From the NCBI GenBank assembly GCA_038206985.1, contig JBBRAH010000004.1, forward strand, positions 1 to 64,000: DNA of 64,000 nt, in the 5' to 3' direction. This document shows positions 16,915 to 25,244 of this stretch, in pieces. Numbering within the stretch: position 1 is the stretch's first letter; each line of letters starts with the position of its first letter. This DNA is from CAXMST01 sp038206985 (GTDB lineage: Bacteria; Actinomycetota; Thermoleophilia; Solirubrobacterales; 70-9). The position numbers and the translations under genes were made by a program. The notes beneath the pieces are model-generated. The model was not told the DNA's origin and did no database searches. It saw only the letters and a program-made list of their open reading frames with translations.

Positions 16915-17613
16915 TCAGTCCCGGGAGATCCGCATCCGTTGCACGAGCTCCCCGCCGAACACGTGGCTGACCCCGCCGCACTCGATCGTCAGCGGGCCAC
17001 CGAAGGGCTCCTTCGCGCTGACCTGCAACTCGGCGCCGGGGAAGATCTCGCGCTCGGCCAGGTAGCGGAGCATCTCGGGGTCGGAGTCGGAGACCCTGGC
17101 AAAGCGGCCGCCCTCGCCGGGATCCAGCTCGGCCAGGGCAGCGCCGCCCGGCTCCTCGGCGATCTCCAGCTGGCGGTCGGGAATCGGGTCGCCGTGCGGG
17201 TCATGGCTCGGATTGTCGAGCGCGGTCGCCATCAGCTCCTCGAGATCCTCGGAGATGTAGTGCTCCAGCACCTCCGCCTCGGCGTGCACCTTGTCCCAGG
17301 ACATGCCCAGCGCCTGCGCGAGGTAGGACTCGATCAGGCGATGGTGCCGCATCACCTCGAGCGCGACCTTCTCCCCAGCCGGAGTCAGCGTCACACCGTG
17401 GTAGAGGCGATGCTCGGCCAGGCCCATCTCGGCCATGCGCTTGAGCATCGTCGTCACGGCCCCCGGCGAGACCGCGAGCCGGTCGGCGATCGCACCGGTG
17501 CTCACCGCGTCCCCTTTGACGCGCTGCTGCAAGCTGTAGATCGCCTTCGCATAGTCCTCGATCGCCTCCGTGGAGCCGTGGCGGCGCTCCGGCTTGAGCT
17601 GCGGGCTGCCCAT
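16915..17613 (-). CDS. DtxR/IdeR-type metal-dependent repressor
   Basis: A 232-residue regulator. The N-terminal winged helix (STEAIEDYAKAIYSLQQ...AIADRLAVSPGAVTTMLKRMAEMGLAEH) is followed by the metal-binding/dimerisation region (MRHHRLIESYLAQALGMSWDKVHAEAEVLEHYISEDLEELM) with the usual M/E/H ligands. A C-terminal FeoA/SH3-like domain starts at about residue 160 (FARVSDSDPEMLRYLAEREIFPGAEL). With Fe or Mn bound such proteins repress uptake genes. It starts 2 bp after the ZIP transporter stop, so it is the last gene of the oxidase-ZIP-regulator operon and probably autoregulates it. I could not find a clear DtxR box upstream of the operon. Confidence 0.92.
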   Translation of the reverse strand: MGSPQLKPERRHGSTEAIEDYAKAIYSLQQRVKGDAVSTGAIADRLAVSPGAVTTMLKRMAEMGLAEHRLYHGVTLTPAGEKVALEVMRHHRLIESYLAQALGMSWDKVHAEAEVLEHYISEDLEELMATALDNPSHDPHGDPIPDRQLEIAEEPGGAALAELDPGEGGRFARVSDSDPEMLRYLAEREIFPGAELQVSAKEPFGGPLTIECGGVSHVFGGELVQRMRISRD

Positions 17614-17615
17614 GA

Positions 17616-18842
17616 TCAGACCGAGACCAGCAGACCGGTCAGGTAGAAGGCCGCGATCCCGAAGGCGATCGCCGAGGCGCTGGCGGCATCGAGCAGGCGA
17701 CCGTTGCCATCGCGGACGGAGGGAGCGATCTGCCCGATCACCTGAATGATCGCGCCGACACCGACACCGAGGAGGAGCACCGAGAGTTCCGCGTTGTTGA
17801 TCGAGGCGCCGATCACGGCACCGAGGATCGCCGGGGCCCCGGCGATCACGCCAAGCAGCGCAAGCCGGCGGAGCGGGGCCGGTTCGCGGGCCATCGGCGC
17901 GACGATCGCGAAGCCCTCGGTAGTGTTGTGGATCGCGAAGCCGACGACGAGGAAGGCGCCCAGCGCCAGCTCGCCGATCGCGTAGGCGGAGCCAATTGCG
18001 AGGCCCTCACCCATGTTGTGCAGGCCGATGCCGAGGGCGATCATCAGCGAAAGACCGGCGCCGCTGCCCGCGACGACGTCGCCGTTGGCCGCCGCTCTGG
18101 CTCGACGGTCGCTGAGCCGGCGCCCGATCGCGGTGAGCAGCAGATAGGAGAGCCCCGCTCCCAGCACAAGCAGCTCAGCGCCGCCGAAGGCCCCGCTGGA
18201 GCCCGCCGCAAGATCGAGGGCCGAGAGCGAGGCATCCACGGCCAGGAAGGCGAGCAGACCCAGGGTGACCGCCATCAGGATGCGGATCCAGCCTGGCCGG
18301 GCCCGCCGCATCGCCGGCAGCAGGAGCATGCCCAGGCCGACCGGGATCACACCGACGTAGACCCCGAGCAGCGCCATTAGCGCGAACAGGTCGCCGTCGG
18401 TGCTCGGCGTCTGTACCGCGATCGGGATCTCGTGCTCGATCACCGCGCCGGTGGAGGTCAGGAACGTGACCAGGTAGGGCTGGCCCTCCTGCCAGGGGTA
18501 GGAGAGCGTCACGGTCTCGGTGCCGAGCCGGCCGATCGCCTGCTCGCCGCCGGTGAGGTCCACGTAGGCGTCGTTGACGAACGCCTGCTCGATGCTGACC
18601 GCGTCGGGTCCGGTGTTGCGCAGGCTGAGCGCGATTTCGTTCGGGGAAAGCTCGGTGCGCTCGACCGCGACCTCCTCGATCGGAGGACCGAGCCGCTCGG
18701 GCAGGCTGTCGCCGCCGAGGAGCGCGAGGACCACCAGCACTGCCGCGATCACCGCGCCGGCCCCCGCGGCCAGGCTCCAGGCGGGCAGTGAAGCCAGCGG
18801 GCCCTCGGCGAGCCGCGGCTTGGTTTCGGTCCGGGCCTCCAT
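17616..18842 (-). CDS. ZIP family metal transporter with N-terminal extracytoplasmic domain
   Basis: A 408-residue protein. A first membrane helix (about 22-43) anchors a periplasm-facing beta domain (VERTELSPNEIALSLRNTGPDAVSIEQAFVNDAYVDL, about 50-145), and eight further segments follow. The metal pathway is visible as GIGLHNMGEGLAIGSAYAIG and VGFAIHNTTEGFAIVAP, the two HNxxEG motifs of ZIP helices IV and V. ZIP proteins import Fe(II), Zn or Mn. The start ATG overlaps the multicopper oxidase stop by 1 nt (TGATG), and the DtxR regulator follows 2 bp on. The context favours iron or manganese. Confidence 0.88.
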   Translation of the reverse strand: MEARTETKPRLAEGPLASLPAWSLAAGAGAVIAAVLVVLALLGGDSLPERLGPPIEEVAVERTELSPNEIALSLRNTGPDAVSIEQAFVNDAYVDLTGGEQAIGRLGTETVTLSYPWQEGQPYLVTFLTSTGAVIEHEIPIAVQTPSTDGDLFALMALLGVYVGVIPVGLGMLLLPAMRRARPGWIRILMAVTLGLLAFLAVDASLSALDLAAGSSGAFGGAELLVLGAGLSYLLLTAIGRRLSDRRARAAANGDVVAGSGAGLSLMIALGIGLHNMGEGLAIGSAYAIGELALGAFLVVGFAIHNTTEGFAIVAPMAREPAPLRRLALLGVIAGAPAILGAVIGASINNAELSVLLLGVGVGAIIQVIGQIAPSVRDGNGRLLDAASASAIAFGIAAFYLTGLLVSV

Positions 18843-19981
18843 CAGTCGACCTCGAAGAAGCCCATCCAGCCGAGGTCGGCGAACTCGGTCTTGTGGGCGT
18901 GGAACATATAGAGGCCCGGGTAGGGGAAGCGCATCTCGAGGATCCCCCGCTGCCCCTGGCCCTGGATGATCGTGTCGGTGAACTCGCTCGACTGCAGCCG
19001 GGTGCCGGTCGGGTAGTAGTCGAAGAAGTTGGCGTGCATGTGGAAGGAGTTGACCGGGTCGTACTCGAGCGCGTTGACCAGGTAGATCCGGAGGAGCTCG
19101 TCGCGCTTGACCTTGATCGGCTCCTCCATATAGGCGAAGGGAATCGCGTTGACCGCGTAGAGCTGGTTGCCCTCCCCGTCGAAGGTCGTGTTCCAGCCGT
19201 TCTGGACCATCACCATCTCGTCCGCCTCGGGCCGCCCCTGCTTGGGATCGACGATGAAGGCCCCGTACATGCCGCGGGCGATGTGCTCAGCCAGGGGGGA
19301 GACGTGGCAGTGGTAGAGGTGCAGCCCGAACGGCTCGGCGTCGAACTCGTAGACCGTGGAGTCGCCGGACGCGATGATTCCCGCCCCGACCCCGGGGATG
19401 CCATCCATCGAGGCCGGGTGCAGCCCGTGGAAATGCACGGTGTGTGGATGCGCGGATCCGTTGACGAAACGGATCCGCAGGCGATCGCCCTCGGTGCAGC
19501 GCAGAGTCGGTCCGGGAACGCGCCCGTTGTAGGTCCAGGCCGGGAACGTGATCCCGGGCGCGATCTCGATCTCCTTGTCGGCGGCGACCAGGGTCCACTC
19601 GCGCAGCGTGCGGCCGTTGGCCATCCGCGTGGTGCGGCCGTAGTCGAAGTCACGGAGAACGTCGGTCGGGTCGAAGCCGTTGGCGGCGTGGTCCACCGTC
19701 TCCCCCGCCCGGAATGTCGCGCCGCCCGTGCCGAGCCCGTTCGCGTGTGCGGCGTGGGCCGCGCCCCCCGATGCTTTGACCCCGGCGTCGGCAGCAGCAG
19801 CGGCGGCGGGATGCTGATGGCCGAGACCGAGGGCGTTGTGCAAGCCCTGGTGGGGAACGGTCTCGTGCAGCAGCGCGAGTGCCGGTGCCGCGGCAAGGCT
19901 CCCGGCGAGCAGCCGACGACGACTCACGAGCTGGTCTTTGATGCTCGTCGCGTTCGCCCCGTTGTCGTCAGATTTGGCCAT
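18842..19981 (-). CDS. Exported two-domain multicopper oxidase
   Basis: A 379-residue protein with a Tat-like signal (SRRRLLAGSLAAAPALALLHE) and a His/Ala-rich linker. The cupredoxin domain 1 holds the copper motifs HTVHFHGLHP and FGLHLYHCHVSPLAEHIARGMYG (type 1 Cys, His and Met). Domain 2 has NSFHMHANFFDYYP and MFHAHKTEFADLGWMG. Two cupredoxin domains with the type 1 copper in domain 1 resemble two-domain laccases and nitrite-reductase-like oxidases. Operon position before a ZIP importer and a DtxR regulator suggests metal oxidation (ferroxidase or Mn oxidase) at the cell surface. The ATG at 19981 is preferred over the adjoining GTG at 19984. Confidence 0.88.
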   Translation of the reverse strand: MAKSDDNGANATSIKDQLVSRRRLLAGSLAAAPALALLHETVPHQGLHNALGLGHQHPAAAAAADAGVKASGGAAHAAHANGLGTGGATFRAGETVDHAANGFDPTDVLRDFDYGRTTRMANGRTLREWTLVAADKEIEIAPGITFPAWTYNGRVPGPTLRCTEGDRLRIRFVNGSAHPHTVHFHGLHPASMDGIPGVGAGIIASGDSTVYEFDAEPFGLHLYHCHVSPLAEHIARGMYGAFIVDPKQGRPEADEMVMVQNGWNTTFDGEGNQLYAVNAIPFAYMEEPIKVKRDELLRIYLVNALEYDPVNSFHMHANFFDYYPTGTRLQSSEFTDTIIQGQGQRGILEMRFPYPGLYMFHAHKTEFADLGWMGFFEVD

Positions 19982-20236
19982 CACGCCCCGTTTTTAGCAC
20001 ATCAAAAGCTCAGACTCCACCGCGCGAAAACCCCGCCGGCCGGCTCGCACGGTCTCCTCGACCAGGATCTTCAGCTCCAGGCGCGCGAGCGTCCTCGGCC
20101 TTGACGCGCGCGTGACCGTCGTCCGGCGGCCAGAATCCCGCTGACCGGCGAACTCTGACCCGTTCTGCTGACCCATACGGTCGGCTATCCGCAGCAAAGC
20201 GCCGGCGTATCCGAGCCGACAGAGCGGCTTCGGCGA

Positions 20237-20326
20237 CGGAGGGGGAGGGATTCGAACCCTCGTTACGCCATTAAGACGCAAAACAGTTTTCGAGACTGCC
20301 GCATTCAACCGCTCTGCCACCCCTCC
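20237..20326 (-). tRNA. tRNA-Ser (CGA)
   Basis: A 90-nt class II tRNA on the minus strand. The acceptor GGAGGGG pairs with CCCCTCC, and the discriminator is G, as in serine tRNAs. The anticodon loop CTCGAAA gives anticodon CGA (reads UCG). It has a long variable arm and the T-loop TTCGAAT flanked by GAGGG/CCCTC. CCA is not encoded. Confidence 0.95.
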
Positions 20327-20431
20327 AGAGGCGCATCAGCGCGGGCGCGAAGGGTAGCGGCTGATCGGCGGAGTTCGCGCTGGGGCCGGTCGCGCGCGCC
20401 GGATGTCGGGCCCAAGCGTAGGATCCGGGCT

Positions 20432-21922
20432 CTGAGCACCGCGGGGAAAGAGAGCAACGATTGCGACGGGCAGCCCGAGCCGGAGCTCGAGCTGACTCTA
20501 CGCGGAACGCGCGGTGAGGCCGTCGCCGGCTCGGCGATCGTCTCCCTGGCGGAACTGGCCGGTGCCGGTGCCGACTGCTGCGACGGACTTCGCGCCGTAG
20601 TTGAGGAGTTGGTCCGCGAGGCCGCTGAGCGCCAGCACCCGGAGCGGGCGAAGGTCGAGCTGCGCGGGCTGCGGCGCAGCGGCAAGCTCGAGGTCGAGAT
20701 CAGCGACCTGGGGATGCCGGTCTCGGAGATGGAGACCCGGCAGGCCCGCTCGAGTGAGCTCGCGGCAGAGGGCCTCGTCGACGAGCTCCACCTCGGCGCC
20801 CATGGACGTGAGGGCAACCTGGCCCGGGTCGCCGTGCATCTCGAGCCGGTCGACGCCGAACTCGCGGAGCCGCAGCTCGACGCCGACGGTGAACGTGCCT
20901 CCGACGAGGACGCCGCGCAGGTCGAGGTCCGGCCCATGGAGGCCGTCGATGCCGCCGAGCTGGTCCGTTGCGTCTACCGCTGCTACGGCTACTCCTATAA
21001 GGACCCGATCCTCTATGAGCCCGAGCACATCGCCGACGCTTTGCGCGATGGCCTGATGACCTCCGTGGTCGCCGCCCTGCCCGACGGCTCGGTCATCGGT
21101 CACTCGGCGATCTTCGTCGAGCGGGCCGGCGACGCCGTGCCGGAGGCCGGCCGCATGCTCGTCGATCCGCGTTTTCGTGGCCACGGGATCGCCACGCGCC
21201 TGGCCGCACTGCGTAAGAAGGTCGCCGCCGAGCGCGGCATCACGGGCTACTGGCTGGAGGCCGTCACCAACCATACCTCCAGTCAGCGCGAGTCCCTGCG
21301 CCTCGGCGCCTCCGAGGTCGGTCTGCTGATCGGCGGCTCACCGGCCTCAGTCCAGATGGCCGGCTTCGACAACGTCAATCAGGGACGGCGAACCCTGCTT
21401 GCGATGTTCGCCCCGCTCCACCCCATCGCCGAGCAGCTCTACGTGCCCGAGCGACACGCGGAGTTCATCGCGGCTCTCGCCGAGAACCTCGGGATCGAGC
21501 GACGGATTGAGGTCGGGGACGACGATCCGGAGCCCGGCTCCGAGAGCCGCGTCTCAACGTCAGTGCGACCGATGCTGGGGGTGGGCTCGCTACACGTCAG
21601 CATGGTGGGCGCGGACCTCGGCCGGCTGGTCGCCGACGAGCTCGAGGCGCTGGACCCATTCGACCTTGGCGCCGTCCACCTCGATCTACCTCTATCTGAC
21701 CCAGCCGCCGCCGGCGCGGTTGCGACGCTCGAGGCGCTCGGCTTCGGCTTCGCTGCCTGGATCCCCCGCTTCGAGGACGGCGACGACGTCCTGCGCCTCC
21801 AGCGGGTCGAGGGTCACGCCGTCGATGTCGAGAATCTGAGCTTTGCCCGCCCAGAGGGCGAGCGGGTCCGCGACTACGTGGTCTCCGAGTGGCACCGGGT
21901 GCGCCACGCCGGGATCGAGTGA
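20432..21922 (+). CDS. Anti-sigma-type HATPase domain fused to GNAT acetyltransferase, probable CTG start
   Basis: The N-terminal part resembles an RsbW-like HATPase_c_2 fold (GLRAVVEELVREAAERQ...KLEVEISDLGMPV...LAAEGLVDELHLGAHGREGNLARVAVHL), but the Asn of the N-box is not evident, so ATP binding is doubtful. From about residue 170 a GNAT domain follows: VRPMEAVDAAELVRCVYRCYGYSY, then RMLVDPRFRGHGIATRLAALRKK (acetyl-CoA loop), and a C-terminal extension with VHLDLPLSDPAAAGAVATLEALGFGFAAWIP. The frame stays open upstream of the first TTG (20609), which would cut off most of the ATPase domain. No ATG/GTG/TTG exists between. The CTG at 20432, 8 nt after AGGA and encoding (M)STAGKESNDCDG, is the best start. 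Role probably regulatory. Confidence 0.72.
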   Translation: MSTAGKESNDCDGQPEPELELTLRGTRGEAVAGSAIVSLAELAGAGADCCDGLRAVVEELVREAAERQHPERAKVELRGLRRSGKLEVEISDLGMPVSEMETRQARSSELAAEGLVDELHLGAHGREGNLARVAVHLEPVDAELAEPQLDADGERASDEDAAQVEVRPMEAVDAAELVRCVYRCYGYSYKDPILYEPEHIADALRDGLMTSVVAALPDGSVIGHSAIFVERAGDAVPEAGRMLVDPRFRGHGIATRLAALRKKVAAERGITGYWLEAVTNHTSSQRESLRLGASEVGLLIGGSPASVQMAGFDNVNQGRRTLLAMFAPLHPIAEQLYVPERHAEFIAALAENLGIERRIEVGDDDPEPGSESRVSTSVRPMLGVGSLHVSMVGADLGRLVADELEALDPFDLGAVHLDLPLSDPAAAGAVATLEALGFGFAAWIPRFEDGDDVLRLQRVEGHAVDVENLSFARPEGERVRDYVVSEWHRVRHAGIE

Positions 21923-21929
21923 CCTACCG

Positions 21930-22394
21930 CTAAAGCCGACCCTCGATCGCGTAGCGGAGGATCGCGACGACCTGCTCGGGCTCACGGCAGGTGGCGAGCG
22001 CGGCGCGGTTGATCTCCTTGAGCGCGTGATCGTGCTCGGGGGGATGCAGGGTGATCAGGGGGGTGCCCATCGCCGCGGCCTGGCCGGCGTCGAAGGCCGC
22101 GTTCCACTGCTTGTACTTCTCTCCGAAGCGCACGACGACGATGTCAGCATCGGCGAGCAGGGTCTGGGTGCGGACCGCGTTGACGCCCGCGCCCTTGTGG
22201 TCGTGCCAGAACTTGTCGTCCTCAGCGCCGAGGATCTCGACGCCGCAATCGTCGCTGGCGGGATGGTCGGTGACGGGGTTCGTCAACTCGACCGGCAGAC
22301 CGTGCTCGGCCACGCCGGCGGCGATCCGGTCCCGCCAGTCGGAGTGGATCTCACCCGCCAGGTAGACGTTCCATATGCGTTCGTTGCCGGCCAT
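21930..22394 (-). CDS. ytoQ: YtoQ family protein
   Basis: A 154-residue protein starting MAGNERIWNVYLAGEIHSDWRDRI. The family pattern (YLAGEIHxDWR, TNPVTDHxxSDDCG, DADIVVVRFGEKYKQWNAAFDAGQAAAMG, LITLHPPEHDHALKEINRAAL) identifies YtoQ, a nucleoside-deoxyribosyltransferase-like fold of unknown activity. The ATG at 22394 is chosen because the conserved domain begins there and GGAAGGA lies upstream. It is convergent with the GNAT fusion gene, 7 bp apart. Confidence 0.85.
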   Translation of the reverse strand: MAGNERIWNVYLAGEIHSDWRDRIAAGVAEHGLPVELTNPVTDHPASDDCGVEILGAEDDKFWHDHKGAGVNAVRTQTLLADADIVVVRFGEKYKQWNAAFDAGQAAAMGTPLITLHPPEHDHALKEINRAALATCREPEQVVAILRYAIEGRL

Positions 22395-22467
22395 CTCGTG
22401 ATCTTCCTTCCCGCTAGTGGTCAATCGAAACCCGGGCCCGAGGTTATGGCACGCGATAATCCGCGGC

Positions 22468-22806
22468 ATGGATCGCTCCGTCGCAATCCGCGCCGCCCTC
22501 GTGCAGACTGGCCTGGTGGTCGCGGTCTCGCTCGTGCTGGCCCTCGCCCTGCCGCGCTCGTTCTTTGAGGATTGGGGCTGGCTCTCCGGTCCAGGCGCCT
22601 GGTTCGCCTGCGCATTCGTCACCGCGCGACTGCTCGGACTGCCGGCCGCGATCACCCTGCTCGGAGCAGCGCTGGCCGGAATCCCGAGCGGCATTGCCGT
22701 CCTGATCGGGATCCACTGGCTCGGCGTGCTCATCGCCGTCGCCGTGTTCGCCATCTGGTGCGGAACGGTCGGCGCCGGTCGGCGCCCACTCGCCACCCCT
22801 GCGTGA
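22468..22806 (+). CDS. Small four-segment membrane protein
   Basis: A 112-residue hydrophobic protein. Segments at about 8-27 (VQTGLVVAVSLVLALALP), 33-50 (GWLSGPGAWFACAFVTARLL), 55-72 and 74-100 suggest four membrane helices, with FEDWGWLSGPGAWFACAFVTARLLGLP as its most distinctive stretch. I do not recognise a named function. The ATG at 22468 is the start; it is divergent from ytoQ. It is followed by a short hairpin and then tRNA-Ser(GGA). Confidence 0.65.
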   Translation: MDRSVAIRAALVQTGLVVAVSLVLALALPRSFFEDWGWLSGPGAWFACAFVTARLLGLPAAITLLGAALAGIPSGIAVLIGIHWLGVLIAVAVFAIWCGTVGAGRRPLATPA

Positions 22807-22814
22807 CTCAGGCT

Positions 22815-22836
22815 CGGAGCCCGCCGGGCGGCTCCG
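22815..22836 (+). terminator. Hairpin after the small membrane gene
   Basis: A 7-bp perfect stem (22815-22821 with 22830-22836) starts 9 bp after the stop. It is followed by a pyrimidine-rich run (GTTATCTTCTCTTGCTC) rather than a clean U-tract. Confidence 0.35.
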
Positions 22837-22866
22837 CGGCGTTATCTTCTCTTGCTCTGATCACCT

Positions 22867-22955
22867 GGAGGGGTGACCGAGTGGCTTAAGGTGCACGATT
22901 GGAAATCGTGTGGGCGGTGGAAACTGCCTCGTGGGTTCGAATCCCACCCTCTCCG
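22867..22955 (+). tRNA. tRNA-Ser (GGA)
   Basis: An 89-nt class II tRNA. The acceptor GGAGGGG pairs with CCTCTCC (one G-U), the discriminator is G, and the anticodon loop TTGGAAA gives GGA (reads UCC/UCU). It has a long variable arm and T-loop TTCGAAT in GTGGG/CCCAC. CCA is not encoded. Confidence 0.96.
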
Positions 22956-22976
22956 TTGAGCGAGGGCCGGGCAGCG

Positions 22977-24227
22977 GTGGCAGACTCGTCTCATGCGATC
23001 AGGCCCAATCGCACTCGGAATCGCGCGGCGGGCACCGCGGCATACGCGCGGCTCCGGCAGCCGATCCTCACCTGGGGTGCCACCGCCAAGGAGGCCGCTG
23101 CCCATCTGCCGGGCGGCGAGTTGCTCGAGGATGCCGACGGCGTCTCGACCCGCGCGATCGGGATCGACGCGCCGGCGAGCGCCGTCTGGCCCTGGCTCGC
23201 TCAGCTCGGGCCCGCCCCGCGCGGCGGCGCCTACACCTACGACTGGATCGAGAACCTGCTCGGACTCAACATGCACAGCGTCGACCGCGTCCTGCCGGAG
23301 TTCCAGCATCCCGAGGTCGGCGAGGTGATCGAGTTCGGGTCCAACACGATGCGGGTCGAGCGGGTCGAGCCTGAGCAGGCCCTGTCCTGGCGCTCGCAGG
23401 ACGGCAACTGGGTCTGGACCTTCGTTCTCGATGAGCGCGCAGGCAGGACGCGCCTGATCAGCCGGAACCGTTTTCGCCTGCCGACGATCGCTGCCCGCAT
23501 CGGAATGCTGCCCATGGAACCCGGCTCGCTCGTGATGGAGCGACGGATGCTGCTCGGGATCAAGAGCCGCGCCGAGCGTCTCGCCGCCGTCGAACTCGAT
23601 CGGGACCCGGGGGCGGGCGAGTACTCCGGGCCGGCGGCAGTCGACCTCTACTGGCTGCCGCTCGGCGCCGGTGGCCACTTCGTGAGATTCAACGGCCGCG
23701 TATTCGAGGCGTTGAGCGCGAGGTGCGAGCGCCGTGTCACCGCAGACATCTACCACTCCGCACTGGAGGTTCAGGTGCCCGAGGGTAGGTTCGTGATCGA
23801 ACAGGCTCCGGTAGCTGATCGCCACGGCCGGGGACGCGGCGTCGTGGCCGAGGGCGCGGTCGGCGCTGCCTGGGCGGGGCGCTTCCGGATCTTCCGCTAC
23901 GAGATCCGCCGCTGGCGGGACGGCCGGATCCCGGATCTCGCTGAGGCCGCCGCCGGTCCGCAGCGCCTGACTGAGGAAGCCGAGTGCGCGCGGCGCCTGC
24001 TCGATCTGGTGCCACAGGTGCCGACGCCCGTCTGGGGCCGGGACGAGCTCTCCGCCGGCGAGATGTGGAACTCGAACGCGATCATCGCCTGGCTGGTCGC
24101 GCGCAGCGGACTGGACGCCGGAGCAATACGACCGCCGGACGGCGGCCGGGCACCCGGCTGGGAGGCCGGGGTGCGGGTCGCGCAGCGCCAGATGCACAAT
24201 GCCGGACCGTCCCCTGGGAAGGGCTGA
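22977..24227 (+). CDS. SRPBCC domain protein with unidentified C-terminal domain
   Basis: Residues about 40-190 are an SRPBCC (START/polyketide-cyclase-like) domain: STRAIGIDAPASAVWPWLAQLGPAPRGGAYTYDWIENLLGLNMHSVDRV, ending at GSLVMERRMLLGIKSRAE. A second domain of about 210 residues follows (DLYWLPLGAGGHFVRFNGRVFEAL; ADIYHSALEVQVPEGRFVIEQAPV; GRFRIFRYEIRRWRDGRIPD; PVWGRDELSAGEMWNSNAIIAWLVARSGL). The conserved His in YHSAL and the WNSNxxIxWL helix recall a permuted NlpC/P60-like papain fold, but with no clear nucleophilic Cys; that is a guess. GTG at 22977 is the first start outside the tRNA. Confidence 0.7.
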   Translation: MADSSHAIRPNRTRNRAAGTAAYARLRQPILTWGATAKEAAAHLPGGELLEDADGVSTRAIGIDAPASAVWPWLAQLGPAPRGGAYTYDWIENLLGLNMHSVDRVLPEFQHPEVGEVIEFGSNTMRVERVEPEQALSWRSQDGNWVWTFVLDERAGRTRLISRNRFRLPTIAARIGMLPMEPGSLVMERRMLLGIKSRAERLAAVELDRDPGAGEYSGPAAVDLYWLPLGAGGHFVRFNGRVFEALSARCERRVTADIYHSALEVQVPEGRFVIEQAPVADRHGRGRGVVAEGAVGAAWAGRFRIFRYEIRRWRDGRIPDLAEAAAGPQRLTEEAECARRLLDLVPQVPTPVWGRDELSAGEMWNSNAIIAWLVARSGLDAGAIRPPDGGRAPGWEAGVRVAQRQMHNAGPSPGKG

Positions 24228-24303
24228 CGCTACGCACGGCGAAGAGGGGGACCAGGGTCTGCGCCGGGAGACGCTCTTGCTGTCGGCGTGGCCCACAGCC
24301 GCC

Positions 24304-25200
24304 ATGGAGCCAACTACGAACACGCACCGGATCATCCGGGCCGGAGATCCGGATTCCAAGATGTTCCGGGCCCTCGGCGAGAGCGAGATCGCCAGCCAGA
24401 TCGAGACCGACGCCGCATTCCGAGTCAGCGGGCCCGAGACACCCTCACCGCCGCGGCCGATCGGTGATCCCGGCCTCGAGGCGATCGGCAGGCTCACTGC
24501 CGGCATCGCCCATGACTTCAACAATCTGCTCGCCGTGATCCTGGCCTGCTCGCACGAGCTCGAGCAACAGCTCCCCAGGCCTGAGCTAAGGCAGCGCGCA
24601 ACCGAGATCCGGGCAGCCGCCCAGAGGGGCGCGGGCCTGACTCAGCAGCTGCTCAGCCACGCCGGCGAGCGCCGCGCGGAGCGCACAGTGACCGACCTGA
24701 ATGAGGCCACCGAGGAAGCCGTCCTGCTCCTGCGGCGTACGATCGGCACCCAGGTCTCGCTCCGGACCGAGATCGCCTCCAACCTTCCCAGGGTCCTGCT
24801 CGCCCCTGGCCAGGTCACACAGCTGATCGTCAACCTGGCGACCAACGCGCGCGATGCGATGACGCCGGGCGGTGGCTGTCTGCTGATCGGCACCGGGATG
24901 ACGGCGATCGGCAACGACGACCCCGATCTGCGCCCCGGCTGGTACGTCGGCCTCGAGGTCACCGACACCGGCGTCGGCATGGACGCTGAGACCCTGCGCC
25001 GTGCCCGCGAGCCGTTCTTCACCACCCGGCGCGAGGCGGGCGGCAGCGGACTCGGCCTCGCCAGCGTCGAAGCGATCGCCAAGGCGGCGGGCGGCGACAC
25101 GCGGATCAACAGCCGCCCGGGCGTCGGCACCTCGGTCTTCGTCCTGCTCCCGGCGGTCACCGAGCACGGTCGTCACCTCGCAGCCGACAGCACCCTGTAA
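24304..25200 (+). CDS. Soluble sensor histidine kinase (HisKA-HATPase), no sensory domain
   Basis: The kinase core is complete. The H-box is EAIGRLTAGIAHDFNNLLAVILACSHELEQ (His followed by DFNN, the NtrB-like/HWE-distinct H-box of many hybrid kinases). The N-box is NLATNARDAM, G1 is VTDTGVGMD, the F-box is PFFTTRREAGGSG and G2 is GSGLGLASVEAI. No membrane helix or PAS domain precedes it, only about 50 residues. It may start at ATG 24304 or earlier at ATG 24199, overlapping the previous gene. No response regulator lies next to it, so partner and signal are unknown. Confidence 0.8.
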   Translation: MEPTTNTHRIIRAGDPDSKMFRALGESEIASQIETDAAFRVSGPETPSPPRPIGDPGLEAIGRLTAGIAHDFNNLLAVILACSHELEQQLPRPELRQRATEIRAAAQRGAGLTQQLLSHAGERRAERTVTDLNEATEEAVLLLRRTIGTQVSLRTEIASNLPRVLLAPGQVTQLIVNLATNARDAMTPGGGCLLIGTGMTAIGNDDPDLRPGWYVGLEVTDTGVGMDAETLRRAREPFFTTRREAGGSGLGLASVEAIAKAAGGDTRINSRPGVGTSVFVLLPAVTEHGRHLAADSTL

Positions 25201-25244
25201 CCCGGCCACAAGACAACCATGCCCCGGCTACGACCGCGCGTGGC

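Noticed and set aside
19985..20040. DtxR/IdeR operator upstream of the multicopper oxidase gene
   Set aside because: A TTTT...AAAA pattern is present but does not match the palindromic DtxR consensus well enough to report.
20237..22955. Mobile island bounded by the two tRNA-Ser genes
   Set aside because: The tRNAs are different isoacceptors in opposite orientation, no integrase or direct repeat is seen, and the genes between look like ordinary chromosomal genes.
22899..22976. Protein start inside tRNA-Ser(GGA)
   Set aside because: The frame is open through the tRNA by chance; the first sensible start lies after the tRNA at 22977.
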